The notes beneath the pieces are model-generated. The model did no database searches. It had not been told where the DNA came from and saw only the letters and a program-made list of their open reading frames with translations. Below, one piece after another: positions 1 to 9,089 of a stretch of 64,000 bases of DNA; positions within the stretch are counted from its first letter, which is position 1; the number at the start of each line of letters is the position of its first letter. Made by a program: the position numbers and the translations under genes. Origin of the DNA: Microvirga brassicacearum (GTDB taxonomy: Bacteria > Pseudomonadota > Alphaproteobacteria > Rhizobiales > Beijerinckiaceae). Location of the stretch: NCBI RefSeq assembly GCF_008757455.1, contig NZ_VCMV01000002.1:62001-126000 (forward strand), given 5' to 3'.

Positions 1-855
1 TCTTCGCTCGATCAGGCCGGTCCGATTACGCGCACGGTGCGGGATTCCGCCATCATGCTGCGCTCTATGGCGGGATTGGATCCGAAGGACACCACCTGTT
101 CGGATCTCCCGGTGCCCGATTTCGAGGCCGCGGTCTCACGCGGCGTGAAGGGTCTGAAAATCGGCATCCCGAAGGAATATCGGGTCGACGGCATGTCGCC
201 GGAGATCGAGAAATTGTGGGCGCAAGGCACGGAATGGCTTCGCGCCGCCGGGGCCGAGATCGTCGAGGTCTCGCTGCCGCACACGAAATACGCGCTGCCG
301 GCCTATTACATCGTCGCCCCGGCGGAAGCCTCGTCCAATCTTGCCCGCTACGACGGTGTCCGCTACGGCGTCCGTGTACCGGGCCGGGATATCGCCGAAA
401 TGTACGAGAACACCCGCGCTCAGGGGTTCGGGCGCGAGGTCAAGCGCCGGATCATGATCGGCACCTATGTGCTGTCGGCCGGCTATTATGACGCCTATTA
501 TGTGCGGGCTCAGAAAATCCGCACGCTCATCAAACAGGATTTCGAGACCGTCTATGCGCAGGGCGTCCACGCGATCCTGACGCCGGCCACCCCGTCGGCC
601 GCCTTCGGCATCGGCGAGAAGGGCGCGGCCGATCCGGTCGAGATGTATCTGAACGACATCTTCACCGTCACCGTGAACATGGCTGGCCTTCCCGGCATCG
701 CGGTGCCGGCCGGGCTCGACTCCCAGGGATTGCCGCTCGGGCTGCAGCTCATCGGCCGGGCCTTCGACGAGGAAACGCTTTTTGCCGCCGGGCAGGTGAT
801 CGAGGACGCGGCCGGGCGCATCAAGCTGCCTGAGCCCTGGTGGGCGGGGGCATGA
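1..855 (+). CDS. gatA: Asp-tRNA(Asn)/Glu-tRNA(Gln) amidotransferase subunit A, C-terminal part (gene cut by window start)
   Basis: GatA is the glutaminase subunit of GatCAB. It hydrolyses glutamine and passes the ammonia to GatB, which amidates misacylated Glu-tRNA(Gln) or Asp-tRNA(Asn). The reading frame is open from base 1, giving 284 visible residues of a family usually near 490. The conserved amidase segment [11 protein letters not shown] near the start and the Pro-Ala-Thr-Pro and [11 protein letters not shown] segments near the end are typical. The catalytic Ser-cisSer-Lys triad lies upstream of the window. The stop overlaps the ATG of the next gene (ATGA at 852-855). gatB lies about 1.9 kb downstream on the same strand, so the Gat genes are split by unrelated genes here. 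Confidence 0.95.
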   Translation, partial: SSLDQAGPITRTVRDSAIMLRSMAGLDPKDTTCSDLPVPDFEAAVSRGVKGLKIGIPKEYRVDGMSPEIEKLWAQGTEWLRAAGAEIVEVSLPHTKYALPAYYIVAPAEASSNLARYDGVRYGVRVPGRDIAEMYENTRAQGFGREVKRRIMIGTYVLSAGYYDAYYVRAQKIRTLIKQDFETVYAQGVHAILTPATPSAAFGIGEKGAADPVEMYLNDIFTVTVNMAGLPGIAVPAGLDSQGLPLGLQLIGRAFDEETLFAAGQVIEDAAGRIKLPEPWWAGA

Positions 856-1145
856 CGCCTCCGGTCATTCCCGTCTCTATCTGGCTGCTCGCTGCCTTCG
901 ACCCCGTTCTCATCGCCATTGCGGTCATCCTGGGGTGGAAGGCGGATCAGTTCGGAAAAGTCTTCATTGCGGCGATTGCCGCTCTAGGCGGCTCGGTTCT
1001 GGTCTCCTGGGCGATCACGGCGGTTGGGCTGCCTTGGATGGCCCCCGTCGGCGGCACCAATCCTACCTTGCTTCCGGTCAGAACCGTGGCGGCCCTGGTC
1101 TGGGCCACCGTTGCCTATCTCGGGCGACGTCTTTCGCGCGCCTGA
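852..1145 (+). CDS. small integral membrane protein of unknown function
   Basis: A 97-residue hydrophobic protein with about three predicted membrane segments (roughly residues 7-28, 36-58 and 75-92) and a short basic C-terminus ending GRRLSRA. I chose the ATG at 852 because it overlaps the gatA stop as ATGA, which suggests translational coupling. An in-frame ATG at 840 also exists but lies inside gatA. No family was recognised. Its place directly behind gatA suggests co-transcription rather than a shared function. Confidence 0.7.
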   Translation: MTPPVIPVSIWLLAAFDPVLIAIAVILGWKADQFGKVFIAAIAALGGSVLVSWAITAVGLPWMAPVGGTNPTLLPVRTVAALVWATVAYLGRRLSRA

Positions 1146-1242
1146 GACCGTGAGGCAATCGCGATAGTTCGGCCACTGCCGAAGCATCCCGGTTCCGGAT
1201 TCGTTTAAACCTGTCGCGTTCCAACCAGACAGGTAATCAAGC

Positions 1243-2166
1243 ATGACAACGAGATCCGCCGAGAAGCCGACCTATGCGATCGAGCTTATCCTTTTGGTCG
1301 TCCTGGCGTCTCTTTGGGGCGCCTCCTACACCTTCATCAAGATCGGCGTCGAGACGATCCCGCCCATCACGCTGATCGCGGCGCGCACGCTCATTGCAGG
1401 CGGCGTGCTCTGGCTCGTCATGCTGCTGCGGGGCATCAGCCTTCCCCGGGATCGGGCGACCTGGGGGAGGTTCTTTGTCCAAGCATGCCTGAACAGTGTC
1501 ATTCCTTTCACGCTGATCGCCTGGGCTGAACAATCCATCGATGCGGGTGTCGCCGTCATCCTCAACTCCATGACGCCGGTCTTCACTTTTCTCATCACGA
1601 TGGTCTGGTCGCGGCATGAACCGACGAGCTTTCGTCGGTTTGCCGGCGTGCTGGTCGGAATGGCGGGCACCTGCTTCGTCGTCGGGATGCAGGCCACGCA
1701 CCAGATCGGGCAGGAACTCGCGGCCCAGCTCGCCGTGGTCCTGGCGACGATCTGCTATGCGGGAGCCGCGATTTTTGGCCGAAACTTCAAGGATCTCGAT
1801 CCGATGGCGCCCGCTGCCGGGTCGCTCATCTGCGGGGCCGTCATGCTCGTTCCTCTCAGCCTCACGGTCGACCGGCCTTGGACATTGTCGCCATCGATGC
1901 CATCGATTCTGGCGCTGGTCGGGCTCGCGATTTTCTCCACGTCGATCGCCTTTGTGATCTACTTCCGTCTCATCAGGACCCTTGGTTCCGTGAGCACGAC
2001 GGCGCAAGGATATCTCCGGGCGCCCATCGGGGTCGCGATCGGCGCACTTTATCTGGGCGAGAGGCTGGAGATCTCCGCCTTGACAGGCCTCGCGCTGATT
2101 CTCGCGGGCGTCGGACTGATGACGATCCCGGGACGAAAAAGCGCTCCGGCTTTGCGCCCGGCTTAA
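1243..2166 (+). CDS. DMT-superfamily (EamA) permease
   Basis: A 307-residue inner-membrane protein with two EamA repeats, about ten membrane helices in total. The N-terminal repeat contains the family-typical ASLWGASYTFIKIG at residues 23-36 and the second repeat starts near residue 155. EamA proteins mostly export amino acids or other small metabolites; the substrate cannot be read from the sequence. The gene stands alone on the plus strand, about 100 bases after the preceding gene, and converges on the next gene across a hairpin at 2182-2209. Confidence 0.88.
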   Translation: MTTRSAEKPTYAIELILLVVLASLWGASYTFIKIGVETIPPITLIAARTLIAGGVLWLVMLLRGISLPRDRATWGRFFVQACLNSVIPFTLIAWAEQSIDAGVAVILNSMTPVFTFLITMVWSRHEPTSFRRFAGVLVGMAGTCFVVGMQATHQIGQELAAQLAVVLATICYAGAAIFGRNFKDLDPMAPAAGSLICGAVMLVPLSLTVDRPWTLSPSMPSILALVGLAIFSTSIAFVIYFRLIRTLGSVSTTAQGYLRAPIGVAIGALYLGERLEISALTGLALILAGVGLMTIPGRKSAPALRPA

Positions 2167-2181
2167 GGTCGCCAGAATGCC

Positions 2182-2209
2182 AAAGGGACCGGCCGAAGTC
2201 GGACCCTTT
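2182..2209. terminator. terminator-like hairpin between convergent genes
   Basis: The arms AAAGGG and CCCTTT, extended by an inner CCG/CGG after one mismatch, enclose a short loop. The hairpin sits between the EamA permease stop and the stop of the minus-strand gene that follows. The A-rich and T-rich ends would let it work in both directions, although the T tract is only three bases long. Confidence 0.5.
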
Positions 2210-2234
2210 GTGTGGATTCTGCCTTGTCCCGCGA

Positions 2235-2552
2235 TTATTGCGGAGCAGGGGTCGCAGGTGCCGCGGGAGCGGCAGGTGCCGGGGATGTCGGAGCAGGGCG
2301 CGTCGGCGTGGCCGGAGCGCTCGGATTCGGCGTCGGAGTCGCAGGAGCGGTCTCCGTCTGAGGCGCGGTGCTGCCCGTGGTCGACACGTCGCGCGACCCG
2401 CCATCGTAGAACAGGAACGCGAGAAGCCCGAGGGCAACAACAAGTCCGCCGATCAGATAGGCAAGAGTGTTGGAACTGCGTCCTTCGCTTTCATAAACGT
2501 TGGTCTCGCGATTGTAGACGTTCGGATCGCGGTCCATGGGATCTACTGCCAT
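2235..2552 (-). CDS. single-pass membrane protein with Pro/Ala-rich tail
   Basis: A 105-residue protein. Residues 1-28 are polar and Asn/Asp-rich, residues 29-49 form one membrane helix, and the rest is a low-complexity Pro-Ala-Thr tail that should face the periplasm (N-in orientation is inferred). The start at 2552 is supported by AAGGAG just upstream; a longer frame to 2690 lacks such a site and overlaps the gatB upstream region. No conserved domain was recognised. It is transcribed divergently from gatB. Confidence 0.65.
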   Translation of the reverse strand: MAVDPMDRDPNVYNRETNVYESEGRSSNTLAYLIGGLVVALGLLAFLFYDGGSRDVSTTGSTAPQTETAPATPTPNPSAPATPTRPAPTSPAPAAPAAPATPAPQ

Positions 2553-2774
2553 TGTGAGCTCCTTGATCGGTTTTACACAGGCACAACGTTCAATTTCCCG
2601 TGGGGTTTCATCGAGGCTTGGCAATTTGCCTGATCGGGTGTGGATAAGTTCCAGACGACCTTGGCCGAGGTGCCGTTTATTCTGAACCATTGTTCAGATG
2701 GAAGGGGGTTGACCCGGGCGGGCTATGGCTCTTACTCCGGGCAGGAAACGGCAGATATAAAGGCGCGAGGCGGC

Positions 2775-4247
2775 ATGAACGCTCCAGTCAACCCGAAGAA
2801 ACTCATCAAGGGCGCGACAGGCGATTGGGAAATCGTCCTCGGGTTGGAAATCCACGCCCAGGTGAATTCCGAAGCGAAGCTGTTTTCGGGCGCCTCGACG
2901 GAATTCGGCGGCGATCCCAACAGCCACGTTTCTCTGGTCGATGCCGCCATGCCGGGAATGCTGCCGGTGATCAACGAGGAATGCGTTCGCCAGGCGATCC
3001 GTACCGGGCTTGGCCTCAAGGCCGAGGTCAACCTGCGCAGCACCTTCGACCGGAAGAACTATTTCTACCCGGACCTGCCGCAGGGCTATCAGATCAGCCA
3101 GTACAAGAGCCCGATCATCGGTGAGGGCGAGGTCATCGTCGACGTCAGCGAGAGCGAGACGATCACCGTGCGGATCGAGCGGCTGCATCTGGAGCAGGAT
3201 GCGGGCAAGTCGATCCACGACCTTCATCCCACCATGAGCTTCGTCGACCTCAACCGGTCGGGCGTGGCGCTGATGGAAATCGTGTCGAAGCCCGATATGC
3301 GCTCGTCCGAGGAGGCCAAAGCCTTCGTGACGAAGCTGCGCACCATCGTGCGTTATCTCGGCACCTGCGACGGCGACATGGAGAAGGGCAACCTGCGCGC
3401 CGACGTGAACGTCTCAGTGCGCCGCCCCGGCGAGCCGCTTGGCACGCGCTGCGAGATCAAGAACGTCAACTCCATCCGCTTCATCGGTCAGGCGATCGAA
3501 TACGAGGCCCGGCGCCAGATCGGCATCATCGAGGACGGCGGTACCATCGATCAGGAGACACGCCTGTTCGATCCCGGCAAGGGCGAGACCCGCTCCATGC
3601 GTTCCAAGGAAGAGGCGCACGATTACCGCTATTTCCCCGATCCCGACCTGCTGCCGCTCGAGTTCGACCAGGCCTATGTGGACGATCTTGCGCAGCACCT
3701 GCCGGAACTGCCCGACGCCAAGAAAGCGCGCTTCATCGCCGCCTACGGCCTGACCCCGTACGATGCAGGCGTGCTGGTGGCCGAGCGTTCCTCCGCCGAT
3801 TTCTTCGAGGACGTCGCCAAGGGGCGCGACGGCAAGGCGGCGGCGAATTGGGTCATTAACGAACTGTTCGGACGCCTCAACAAGCAGAGCCAGGATATCT
3901 CGGCCTCGCCGGTTTCCGCCGATCAACTCGGCGGCATCGTCGATCTGATCGCCGAGGGCGTGATCTCCGGCAAGATCGCCAAGGACCTGTTCGAGATCGT
4001 CTACACGGAAGGCGGCGATCCGCGCCAGATCGTGGAAAGCCGTGGCATGAAACAGGTCACGGATACGGGTGCGATCGAGAAGGCGATCGATGAGATCATC
4101 GCATCCAACCCCGACAAGGTCGAACAGGCCAAAGCCAAGCCGACGCTGCTTGGATGGTTCGTCGGACAGGTCATGAAATCGACCGGCGGCAAGGCCAATC
4201 CGCAGGCGGTCAACGAACTTCTCAAAGCAAAGCTCGGTATCGAGTGA
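2775..4247 (+). CDS. gatB: Asp-tRNA(Asn)/Glu-tRNA(Gln) amidotransferase subunit B
   Basis: GatB is the kinase and transamidase subunit of GatCAB: it phosphorylates the side chain of mischarged Glu or Asp on tRNA and amidates it with ammonia channelled from GatA. The protein is 490 residues, the usual length. The GLEIHAQ block near the N-terminus, the middle segment [14 protein letters not shown] and the C-terminal YqeY-like tail ending in a Gly-Lys-Ala-Asn-Pro segment are all family hallmarks. I start it at MNAPVNPKK (2775); the frame is open further upstream to 2640 but those residues are not family-like. Confidence 0.96.
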   Translation: MNAPVNPKKLIKGATGDWEIVLGLEIHAQVNSEAKLFSGASTEFGGDPNSHVSLVDAAMPGMLPVINEECVRQAIRTGLGLKAEVNLRSTFDRKNYFYPDLPQGYQISQYKSPIIGEGEVIVDVSESETITVRIERLHLEQDAGKSIHDLHPTMSFVDLNRSGVALMEIVSKPDMRSSEEAKAFVTKLRTIVRYLGTCDGDMEKGNLRADVNVSVRRPGEPLGTRCEIKNVNSIRFIGQAIEYEARRQIGIIEDGGTIDQETRLFDPGKGETRSMRSKEEAHDYRYFPDPDLLPLEFDQAYVDDLAQHLPELPDAKKARFIAAYGLTPYDAGVLVAERSSADFFEDVAKGRDGKAAANWVINELFGRLNKQSQDISASPVSADQLGGIVDLIAEGVISGKIAKDLFEIVYTEGGDPRQIVESRGMKQVTDTGAIEKAIDEIIASNPDKVEQAKAKPTLLGWFVGQVMKSTGGKANPQAVNELLKAKLGIE

Positions 4248-4260
4248 ACCGGAGCAAGGC

Positions 4261-4767
4261 ATGAACGACGGCGGCGTCATGACGATGGACGATCTGCGGC
4301 TGCGCCCGGCGACGGATGATGATGCGCAGGATCTGTTCGGCTTGCTCTCCCTGTGCTTTGCCGATTATCCGGGCTGCTACGTCGATCCTCATGAGGACCT
4401 GCCGGATCTGCGTGCGCCTGGACGCGCCTTTGCCGGCTCGGGCGGCGCATTCTGGGTCCTGGACGATGAACGCGGGCGCGTCTGCGCCTGCGTGGCGGTC
4501 GACTTTCCCGAGCGCGGCGTGGCCGAACTGCACCGGCTCTATGTGCGGCCGGACCAGCGCCGGCGCGGGCTTGGCGGCAGGCTCGTGGCGCATGTGGAGC
4601 GTTTTGCCCGCCAAGGCGGCGCCCGGCATCTCTTCTTCTGGTCCGACACGCGCTTCGAGGCGGCCCACCGGCTCTACCAGCGCGTCGGCTACCGGCTCGT
4701 TCCCGGCGAGCGCCCGCTCGGTGACATTTCCAACAGCATGGAAGTCCGGTTCGAACGGGACCTGTGA
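4261..4767 (+). CDS. GNAT-family N-acetyltransferase
   Basis: A 168-residue GCN5-related acetyltransferase. The acetyl-CoA binding loop is visible as RRRGLGGRL around residues 100-108, preceded by the beta-strand LHRLYVRPDQ and followed by the C-terminal segment FEAAHRLYQRVGYR. The substrate is unknown. It starts 14 bases after the gatB stop behind a GGAG ribosome site, so it is probably co-transcribed with gatB. Confidence 0.85.
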   Translation: MNDGGVMTMDDLRLRPATDDDAQDLFGLLSLCFADYPGCYVDPHEDLPDLRAPGRAFAGSGGAFWVLDDERGRVCACVAVDFPERGVAELHRLYVRPDQRRRGLGGRLVAHVERFARQGGARHLFFWSDTRFEAAHRLYQRVGYRLVPGERPLGDISNSMEVRFERDL

Positions 4768-4770
4768 TCG

Positions 4771-6177
4771 TCAGGGGATCTCGTAGACCGAAAACTCGTC
4801 CTGCATGCCGCGAAGGGCTGTGCGCCGTTGCGTCGGATGAAGGCCGCGACGCTCCATCAACTCGGATGTGACCGGGTCCTCCACCACGGCACCGGTGGCG
4901 AAAATCGCATGGGACATGGCAAGATTTTGCACCCGCGAGGCGATGTTCACCGTCTGGCCGAAATAATCCTGCCGATCATTGAGCATCACCGCGAGACACG
5001 GCCCCTCGTGTATGCCGATCTTGAGCAGCAGGTCCTCGCGGCCCCGCGTTTCATTGAGCTTCTGCATCTCCTCGCGCATCCGCAATGCTGCGGCGACGGC
5101 GCGATCGGGTGTCGGGAAGGTCGCCATCACGGCATCGCCGATGGTTTTGACCACCGCGCCAGCCTCAGCGCCGACGATGTCGTGCAAGACCCGGAAATGC
5201 TCCTTCACCAAGTCATAGGCGGCGAGATCGCCGACGCGCTCATAGAGCTGGGTCGAACCTTTCAGGTCGGTGAACAGGAAGGTCAGGCTCGTGATCTTCA
5301 GGCGCTGATCGATATCGAGCGTGTCGGTGCGATAGAGATCGCGAAAGGTCTGGTTGGACAGCAGCCGGTTGGCGGTGAGGAAAGGCCTCCGCCGCCCCAG
5401 CATATCATGCAAAGCGGTGCCGGCGATCCAGACCGCCGGCAGCACGCGCCGCGTCGTCCGGTTGTCGAGCGTCAGGCGCAGCGGGCCGGGTCGCAATTCG
5501 ACCGTCTGATGCTGGGGATGCGCATCGTTGAACACGACCGACAAATTCTGCCGTTCTTTCGTCGGCTCGCCCTTGACGTCGATGAACTGCGCCGAATGCG
5601 TGATCGGCTCGAAGACGATGACGAATTCCGCCGGGAGCTGAAGCGACAGGGACGCGCGCTCGCCCGCCGGCAACTCCATCGCGTCGAGGACGATCTCCTC
5701 GACGATCTCGTCGAAATTCTCCGGCATGTCGACGCCCGAGCCCCAGAAGAACTGCCGGTCGTAATCCCACATCGACATCGTATCCGGGTCGTGTCCGGCG
5801 ATCTTGCGGATTCGTGGCGTCACCGTGAAGGTGACCTCCACCATCTCGTCCAACGTCGGCTCGTAGCCTGCGCCACAGAGCGCGCAGCTATAGGAGGGTT
5901 GCTGGATCGTCTTGAGACTTGCGCCCGCATCCAGTACGCCGCCGCATCCGGGACACAGCACATTCCACGACATCTCGAAAATTCCGAGCCGGGCCGCGTG
6001 CAGGAAGGCCGCAATCGTCCGCTCTTCGTCGAGCCCTTCTCTTGCGGCAAAGGCGAGCACGTTGATGCGGTTGAGCGCGCTGTCCGGCGCGTCTCGAACA
6101 AGGCGCTCGATGGCATCGACGGTGCGGACGTCGGCAGATTGGCGCAGGATGGCGAACAGCGACAGATGTTCGGTCAT
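4771..6177 (-). CDS. class III adenylate/guanylate cyclase with zinc-ribbon N-terminal region (DUF5939-like)
   Basis: A 468-residue soluble protein. The C-terminal third is a class III nucleotide cyclase domain: FTDLKGST (metal Asp304), KTIGDAV (Asp348, with Lys344 at the position that favours adenine) and DYFGQTVNIASR with the transition-state Asn and Arg. Before it lies a long non-cyclase region with Cys75-x2-Cys78 and Cys98-x2-Cys101, a likely zinc ribbon. The expected product is cAMP, made by a dimer; the N-terminal part probably senses something unknown. No membrane segment or signal peptide is seen. A purine-rich AAAGGTGG precedes the ATG. Confidence 0.85.
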   Translation of the reverse strand: MTEHLSLFAILRQSADVRTVDAIERLVRDAPDSALNRINVLAFAAREGLDEERTIAAFLHAARLGIFEMSWNVLCPGCGGVLDAGASLKTIQQPSYSCALCGAGYEPTLDEMVEVTFTVTPRIRKIAGHDPDTMSMWDYDRQFFWGSGVDMPENFDEIVEEIVLDAMELPAGERASLSLQLPAEFVIVFEPITHSAQFIDVKGEPTKERQNLSVVFNDAHPQHQTVELRPGPLRLTLDNRTTRRVLPAVWIAGTALHDMLGRRRPFLTANRLLSNQTFRDLYRTDTLDIDQRLKITSLTFLFTDLKGSTQLYERVGDLAAYDLVKEHFRVLHDIVGAEAGAVVKTIGDAVMATFPTPDRAVAAALRMREEMQKLNETRGREDLLLKIGIHEGPCLAVMLNDRQDYFGQTVNIASRVQNLAMSHAIFATGAVVEDPVTSELMERRGLHPTQRRTALRGMQDEFSVYEIP

Positions 6178-6297
6178 AGGCCACCTTTCGGGGGCAGAGA
6201 TGCCACGTCAAACCGGGCGCCGTCCGCGCGTCAATTCAGCGGCAGGTCCATCGCATAGGTGAAGAAGTGGGCGATTTATGGTCCGCGCGGCGGATCT

Positions 6298-6711
6298 TCA
6301 GGCGACGCCGAACGCATCGGCGTACCGGTTCGCCACCCGGGTCTGCCAGAGGCAGAGGACCGGCGTGACCACCAACTCGATGAAGAGGCCGCCGATCATG
6401 AACAGGGAGGGCAGGCCGGTGAAGGCGAAGGCGGTCAGGCGCGCCAACCCGCCGATTACCACCAGCAGGGTAAGAAGACGAAAACGGTTGGTGTGGAGTT
6501 CGATGCTCGGCAGGGTGCTCCAGAACAGGATGCCGACGCCAAGGAGCAGGCCGGAGAGGAAGCGGAAATGGCTCTCGGCCGAGATGCTGACGGTATCGCC
6601 GGTGAGCGCCTGTCCGAACAGCACGCCATAAAGCCCGACCGCGACCGGCAGCAGCGCGACCAGCCCCACCACCTGCTGCAAGCGCCGGCGTTCCTGTTGC
6701 ATCCGCGTCAT
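6298..6711 (-). CDS. DUF4345-family membrane protein
   Basis: A 137-residue protein with about four membrane helices, beginning near residues 12-32 and including one with the family-like sequence HFRFLSGLLLGVGI. A basic N-terminus precedes the first helix. DUF4345 has no assigned function. A GGGAGAA ribosome site lies upstream of the start at 6711. It is divergent from the toxin-antitoxin pair, with 132 bases between the two starts. Confidence 0.7.
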   Translation of the reverse strand: MTRMQQERRRLQQVVGLVALLPVAVGLYGVLFGQALTGDTVSISAESHFRFLSGLLLGVGILFWSTLPSIELHTNRFRLLTLLVVIGGLARLTAFAFTGLPSLFMIGGLFIELVVTPVLCLWQTRVANRYADAFGVA

Positions 6712-6796
6712 GGCGTTCTCCCTGCTGAGATTTTGATCCTTTTGGTCGGGAGATCAACCCGCGCGGGCTTAACCCGCCTCTGGACAGCTTGCTCTT

Positions 6797-6827
6797 TTGA
6801 GGATGTACGTATATGCGTACATATAAA
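6797..6827 (+). promoter_or_regulatory. candidate YefM/YoeB operator inside a promoter
   Basis: The perfect inverted repeat ATGTACG-TATATG-CGTACAT lies at 6803-6822. YefM-YoeB of E. coli autoregulates by binding repeats with a TGTACA core, and these arms closely match that core. A -35-like TTGAGG (6797-6802) and a -10-like TATAAA (6822-6827) flank the palindrome with a 19-base spacer, so a bound repressor would block RNA polymerase. The antitoxin start is 17 bases after the -10 element. The operator role is inferred from position and similarity. Confidence 0.6.
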
Positions 6828-6843
6828 TCGGGGACCTGAACGC

Positions 6844-7098
6844 ATGTCTTATGTCACATTTACCGAATTGCGCGCCAGCATGGCGAAGCACTTCGACCGG
6901 GTAGAGGCGGACCGCACCGAACTCGTGGTCACGCGCCAGAACCACGAACCTGTCGTGGTGATGCCGCTGGCCGAACTGGAGGGGCTGCGAGAGAGCCTTC
7001 ATCTGCTCAGCACGCCCGCCAACGCCGAGCAACTTCGACAGGCGATTGCGGAACTCGATGCCGGCGGCGGCCGCGAGCGACGCCTGATCGAGGAATGA
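6844..7098 (+). CDS. yefM: YefM/Phd-family antitoxin
   Basis: An 84-residue antitoxin. The N-terminal half has the Phd/YefM DNA-binding fold, with YVTFTELRASM at the start and the VVVTRQN-like segment (here LVVTRQNHEPVVVMPLAE) at residues 27-44. The C-terminal half (residues 45-84) is the acidic, probably disordered toxin-wrapping part. It neutralises the downstream YoeB and, with it, represses the operon at the palindrome just upstream. Its TGA overlaps the toxin ATG (ATGA at 7095-7098), the usual coupling in these modules. Confidence 0.92.
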   Translation: MSYVTFTELRASMAKHFDRVEADRTELVVTRQNHEPVVVMPLAELEGLRESLHLLSTPANAEQLRQAIAELDAGGGRERRLIEE

Positions 7099-7367
7099 AG
7101 CTCGTTTTTGCGTCGTTGGCTTGGGCCGATTACTTGTTCTGGCAGGAGAACGATCCGCCCATCCATCGGCGGGTCAATGCCCTGATCAAGGATGCGACCC
7201 GTTCACCCTTCAGCGGCATCGGCAAGCCCGAGCCACTTGCCGGGAACCTCAAAGGCTGGTGGTCGCGGCGGATCACCCGCGAACACCGGCTGGTCTATCG
7301 CCTGACAGGCACCGGTCCGGATCAGGCGATTGAAATCGCCATGTGCCGCTTCCATTACGGCGCATGA
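7095..7367 (+). CDS. yoeB: YoeB-family mRNA interferase toxin
   Basis: A 90-residue ribosome-dependent RNase toxin that cleaves mRNA in the A site. It aligns closely with E. coli YoeB and keeps the key residues: Glu46 in KPEPL, Arg59 and Arg65 in SRRITREHRLVY, and the C-terminal His87-Tyr88. The chain runs four residues longer between the last strands than in E. coli. With all catalytic residues present and the antitoxin intact, the module looks functional rather than decayed. Confidence 0.95.
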   Translation: MKLVFASLAWADYLFWQENDPPIHRRVNALIKDATRSPFSGIGKPEPLAGNLKGWWSRRITREHRLVYRLTGTGPDQAIEIAMCRFHYGA

Positions 7368-7401
7368 ACTTCCCTCCGATAAATCATCCGAAAGCTCATC
7401 C

Positions 7402-7860
7402 ATGATAGACCTACAAATCCGCGATGCCGAAGCCGCCGACCTCGAGGCGATCATCCGCCTTCATGAGGAGGATGAACTCGGCGGGCGCGGCGATGCGTGG
7501 ACCGCCGAGAACCGGGACGCTTACGAGAAAGCCTTCACGGCGATCGACCGGAGCCCGGATAATCGCCTTTTCGTGGCGCTTCAGGACGGGGAGGTCGTCG
7601 GCACGTTCCAACTCACCTTCATTCCCAACCTGACGGGACGGGGAGCGCTGCGGACCAAGGTCGAGAGCGTGAAGGTGAAGCGCAGCAAACGCTCGCTCGG
7701 CATCGGCGCCCGGATGATGGATTTCGCCGCCGACGCAGCCCGCGCGCGCGGCGCCAGCCTGCTTGAGCTGACGTCCCAGAAATCGCGCAAGGACGCTCAC
7801 CGGTTCTATGAGCGGATCGGGTACTCGTCATCGCATGAAGGCTTCAAGAGGAAACTCTAG
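7402..7860 (+). CDS. GNAT-family N-acetyltransferase
   Basis: A 152-residue GCN5-type acetyltransferase. Strand and loop signatures are visible: LFVALQDGEVVGTFQLTFIPN in the middle, the CoA loop around SKRSLGIGARMM, and the C-terminal HRFYERIGY. The start at 7402 gives the standard N-terminus MIDLQIRDAEAADLEAI; the frame extends upstream into the yoeB end but without a ribosome site. It follows yoeB by 34 bases and could be read from the same transcript. Several GNAT proteins are toxins, but this one has the length and layout of a metabolic or protein-modifying enzyme. Confidence 0.85.
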   Translation: MIDLQIRDAEAADLEAIIRLHEEDELGGRGDAWTAENRDAYEKAFTAIDRSPDNRLFVALQDGEVVGTFQLTFIPNLTGRGALRTKVESVKVKRSKRSLGIGARMMDFAADAARARGASLLELTSQKSRKDAHRFYERIGYSSSHEGFKRKL

Positions 7861-7889
7861 ACGAACCGGCTCAGGGGCCGCCGCCTGCC

Positions 7890-8141
7890 TCAGGCCTTGG
7901 CCGCCTTGAGGCGGGTGTTGCACTGGCTCCAGAATTTCGGCCACTTCAAGCCGGCCTCGACTTTGCCGCCGGTCTTTGCGGCTTTCCATTCGGCGCTGCA
8001 CTTGGTCATGCGGTCGCGCGCGGCCATCTGTGCGGCGCTCGGCTCCTTCTTGGGCTTCATTTCGGTGGCCGCATGAGCCGACAAGGCGAACGAAAGTGCC
8101 AATGCGCAGGCCAAGGTGGAGACGAGAAGGCGTTTGGTCAT
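7890..8141 (-). CDS. small secreted PsiF-like protein
   Basis: An 83-residue precursor with a Sec signal peptide at about residues 1-24 (hydrophobic core LLVSTLACALALSFAL, cleavage after AHA). The mature part is Lys-rich with two cysteines in segments RMTKCSAEWK and FWSQCNTRLKAAK, spaced like the PsiF repeat proteins, whose function is unknown. The start at 8141 follows a G-rich ribosome site; a slightly longer start at 8156 is possible. Periplasmic location is inferred. Confidence 0.7.
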   Translation of the reverse strand: MTKRLLVSTLACALALSFALSAHAATEMKPKKEPSAAQMAARDRMTKCSAEWKAAKTGGKVEAGLKWPKFWSQCNTRLKAAKA

Positions 8142-8369
8142 AGAGAAATCCCCCAACGCGTCTGGTTGAATCGACGCTCCTCAATCTTCATATGAAACAA
8201 TGAAACACACAAGGCGGCAGGCGCCAGCGGGCGCTCTGTCCACCGCATTTGATTTCACGGCGCGGATTTCCGAAGCGGAGCGTGATTTGAGGACGTGGGG
8301 GGTGCCATGGCGGATGGTTTGGCCTACGCTTGCGGCACACGTCCCCCACCAGCCGAGGAGAGGTATGCT

Positions 8370-9077
8370 ATGGCGGCTTCCGCCCAACAACCGATTGATC
8401 TCTATTACTGGCCGACCCCGAATGGATGGAAGATCTCCATCATGCTCGAGGAAGCGGGCCTGCCGTACAAGGTCCACCCGGTCAATATCGGCAAGGGCGA
8501 TCAGTTCAAGCCTGAATTCCTCGAGATCTCGCCCAACAACAAGATGCCGGCGATCGTCGACCCGCAGGGACCGGACGGAAAACCGATCTCGATCTTTGAA
8601 TCCGGCGCGATCCTGCAATATCTCGGGCGCAAGACGGGCCAATTCTATCCGGCGGATGAGCGCAAGCGCATCGAGGTGGACCAGTGGTTGTTCTGGCAGA
8701 TGGGCGGCTTCGGCCCGATGCTCGGCCAGACGCATCACTTCCGCATCTACGCGCCCGAACAGGTGCCGTATGCGATCGAACGCTACACCAACGAAACCAA
8801 CCGGCTTTATGGCGTGCTCGACAAGCAACTGGCCAAGCGGCCATACGTCGCCGGCGATTACTCGATCGCCGACATGGCAATCGTTCCCTGGGCAAAGCTA
8901 TGGGAGCGGCAGGGCCAGAACATTGACGATTTTCCCCATGTGAAACGCTGGCTCGAGGCGGTCCTGAACCGGCCCGCTGTCCGGCGGGGCATCGAAGTCG
9001 GCGCGGAGGATCGCGGCGCCAACGATATGCAGGACCCGGCGGTGCAGGCTATCCTGTTCGGCCAGAAAGCGCGGTAG
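8370..9077 (+). CDS. glutathione S-transferase, YfcG/Ure2-like (nu class)
   Basis: A 235-residue GST. The N-terminal thioredoxin fold carries PTPNGWKISIMLEEA and ISPNNKMPAIVD with the Glu-Ser pair (FESGAILQYL) that binds the gamma-glutamyl end of glutathione. The helical domain contains the nu-class block QMGGFGPMLGQ. E. coli YfcG, its closest characterised relative, uses two glutathione molecules to reduce disulfides. A GAGGAGAGG site precedes the ATG at 8370; the upstream in-frame extension is not GST-like. It has a paralogue of identical length at 10186-10893. Confidence 0.92.
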   Translation: MAASAQQPIDLYYWPTPNGWKISIMLEEAGLPYKVHPVNIGKGDQFKPEFLEISPNNKMPAIVDPQGPDGKPISIFESGAILQYLGRKTGQFYPADERKRIEVDQWLFWQMGGFGPMLGQTHHFRIYAPEQVPYAIERYTNETNRLYGVLDKQLAKRPYVAGDYSIADMAIVPWAKLWERQGQNIDDFPHVKRWLEAVLNRPAVRRGIEVGAEDRGANDMQDPAVQAILFGQKAR

Positions 9078-9089
9078 CGGATCTGACGC

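Noticed and set aside
4828..6258. 476-codon plus-strand frame opposite the cyclase
   Set aside because: Composition (Arg, His and Asp rich) is typical of antisense frames; the minus-strand cyclase has all catalytic motifs.
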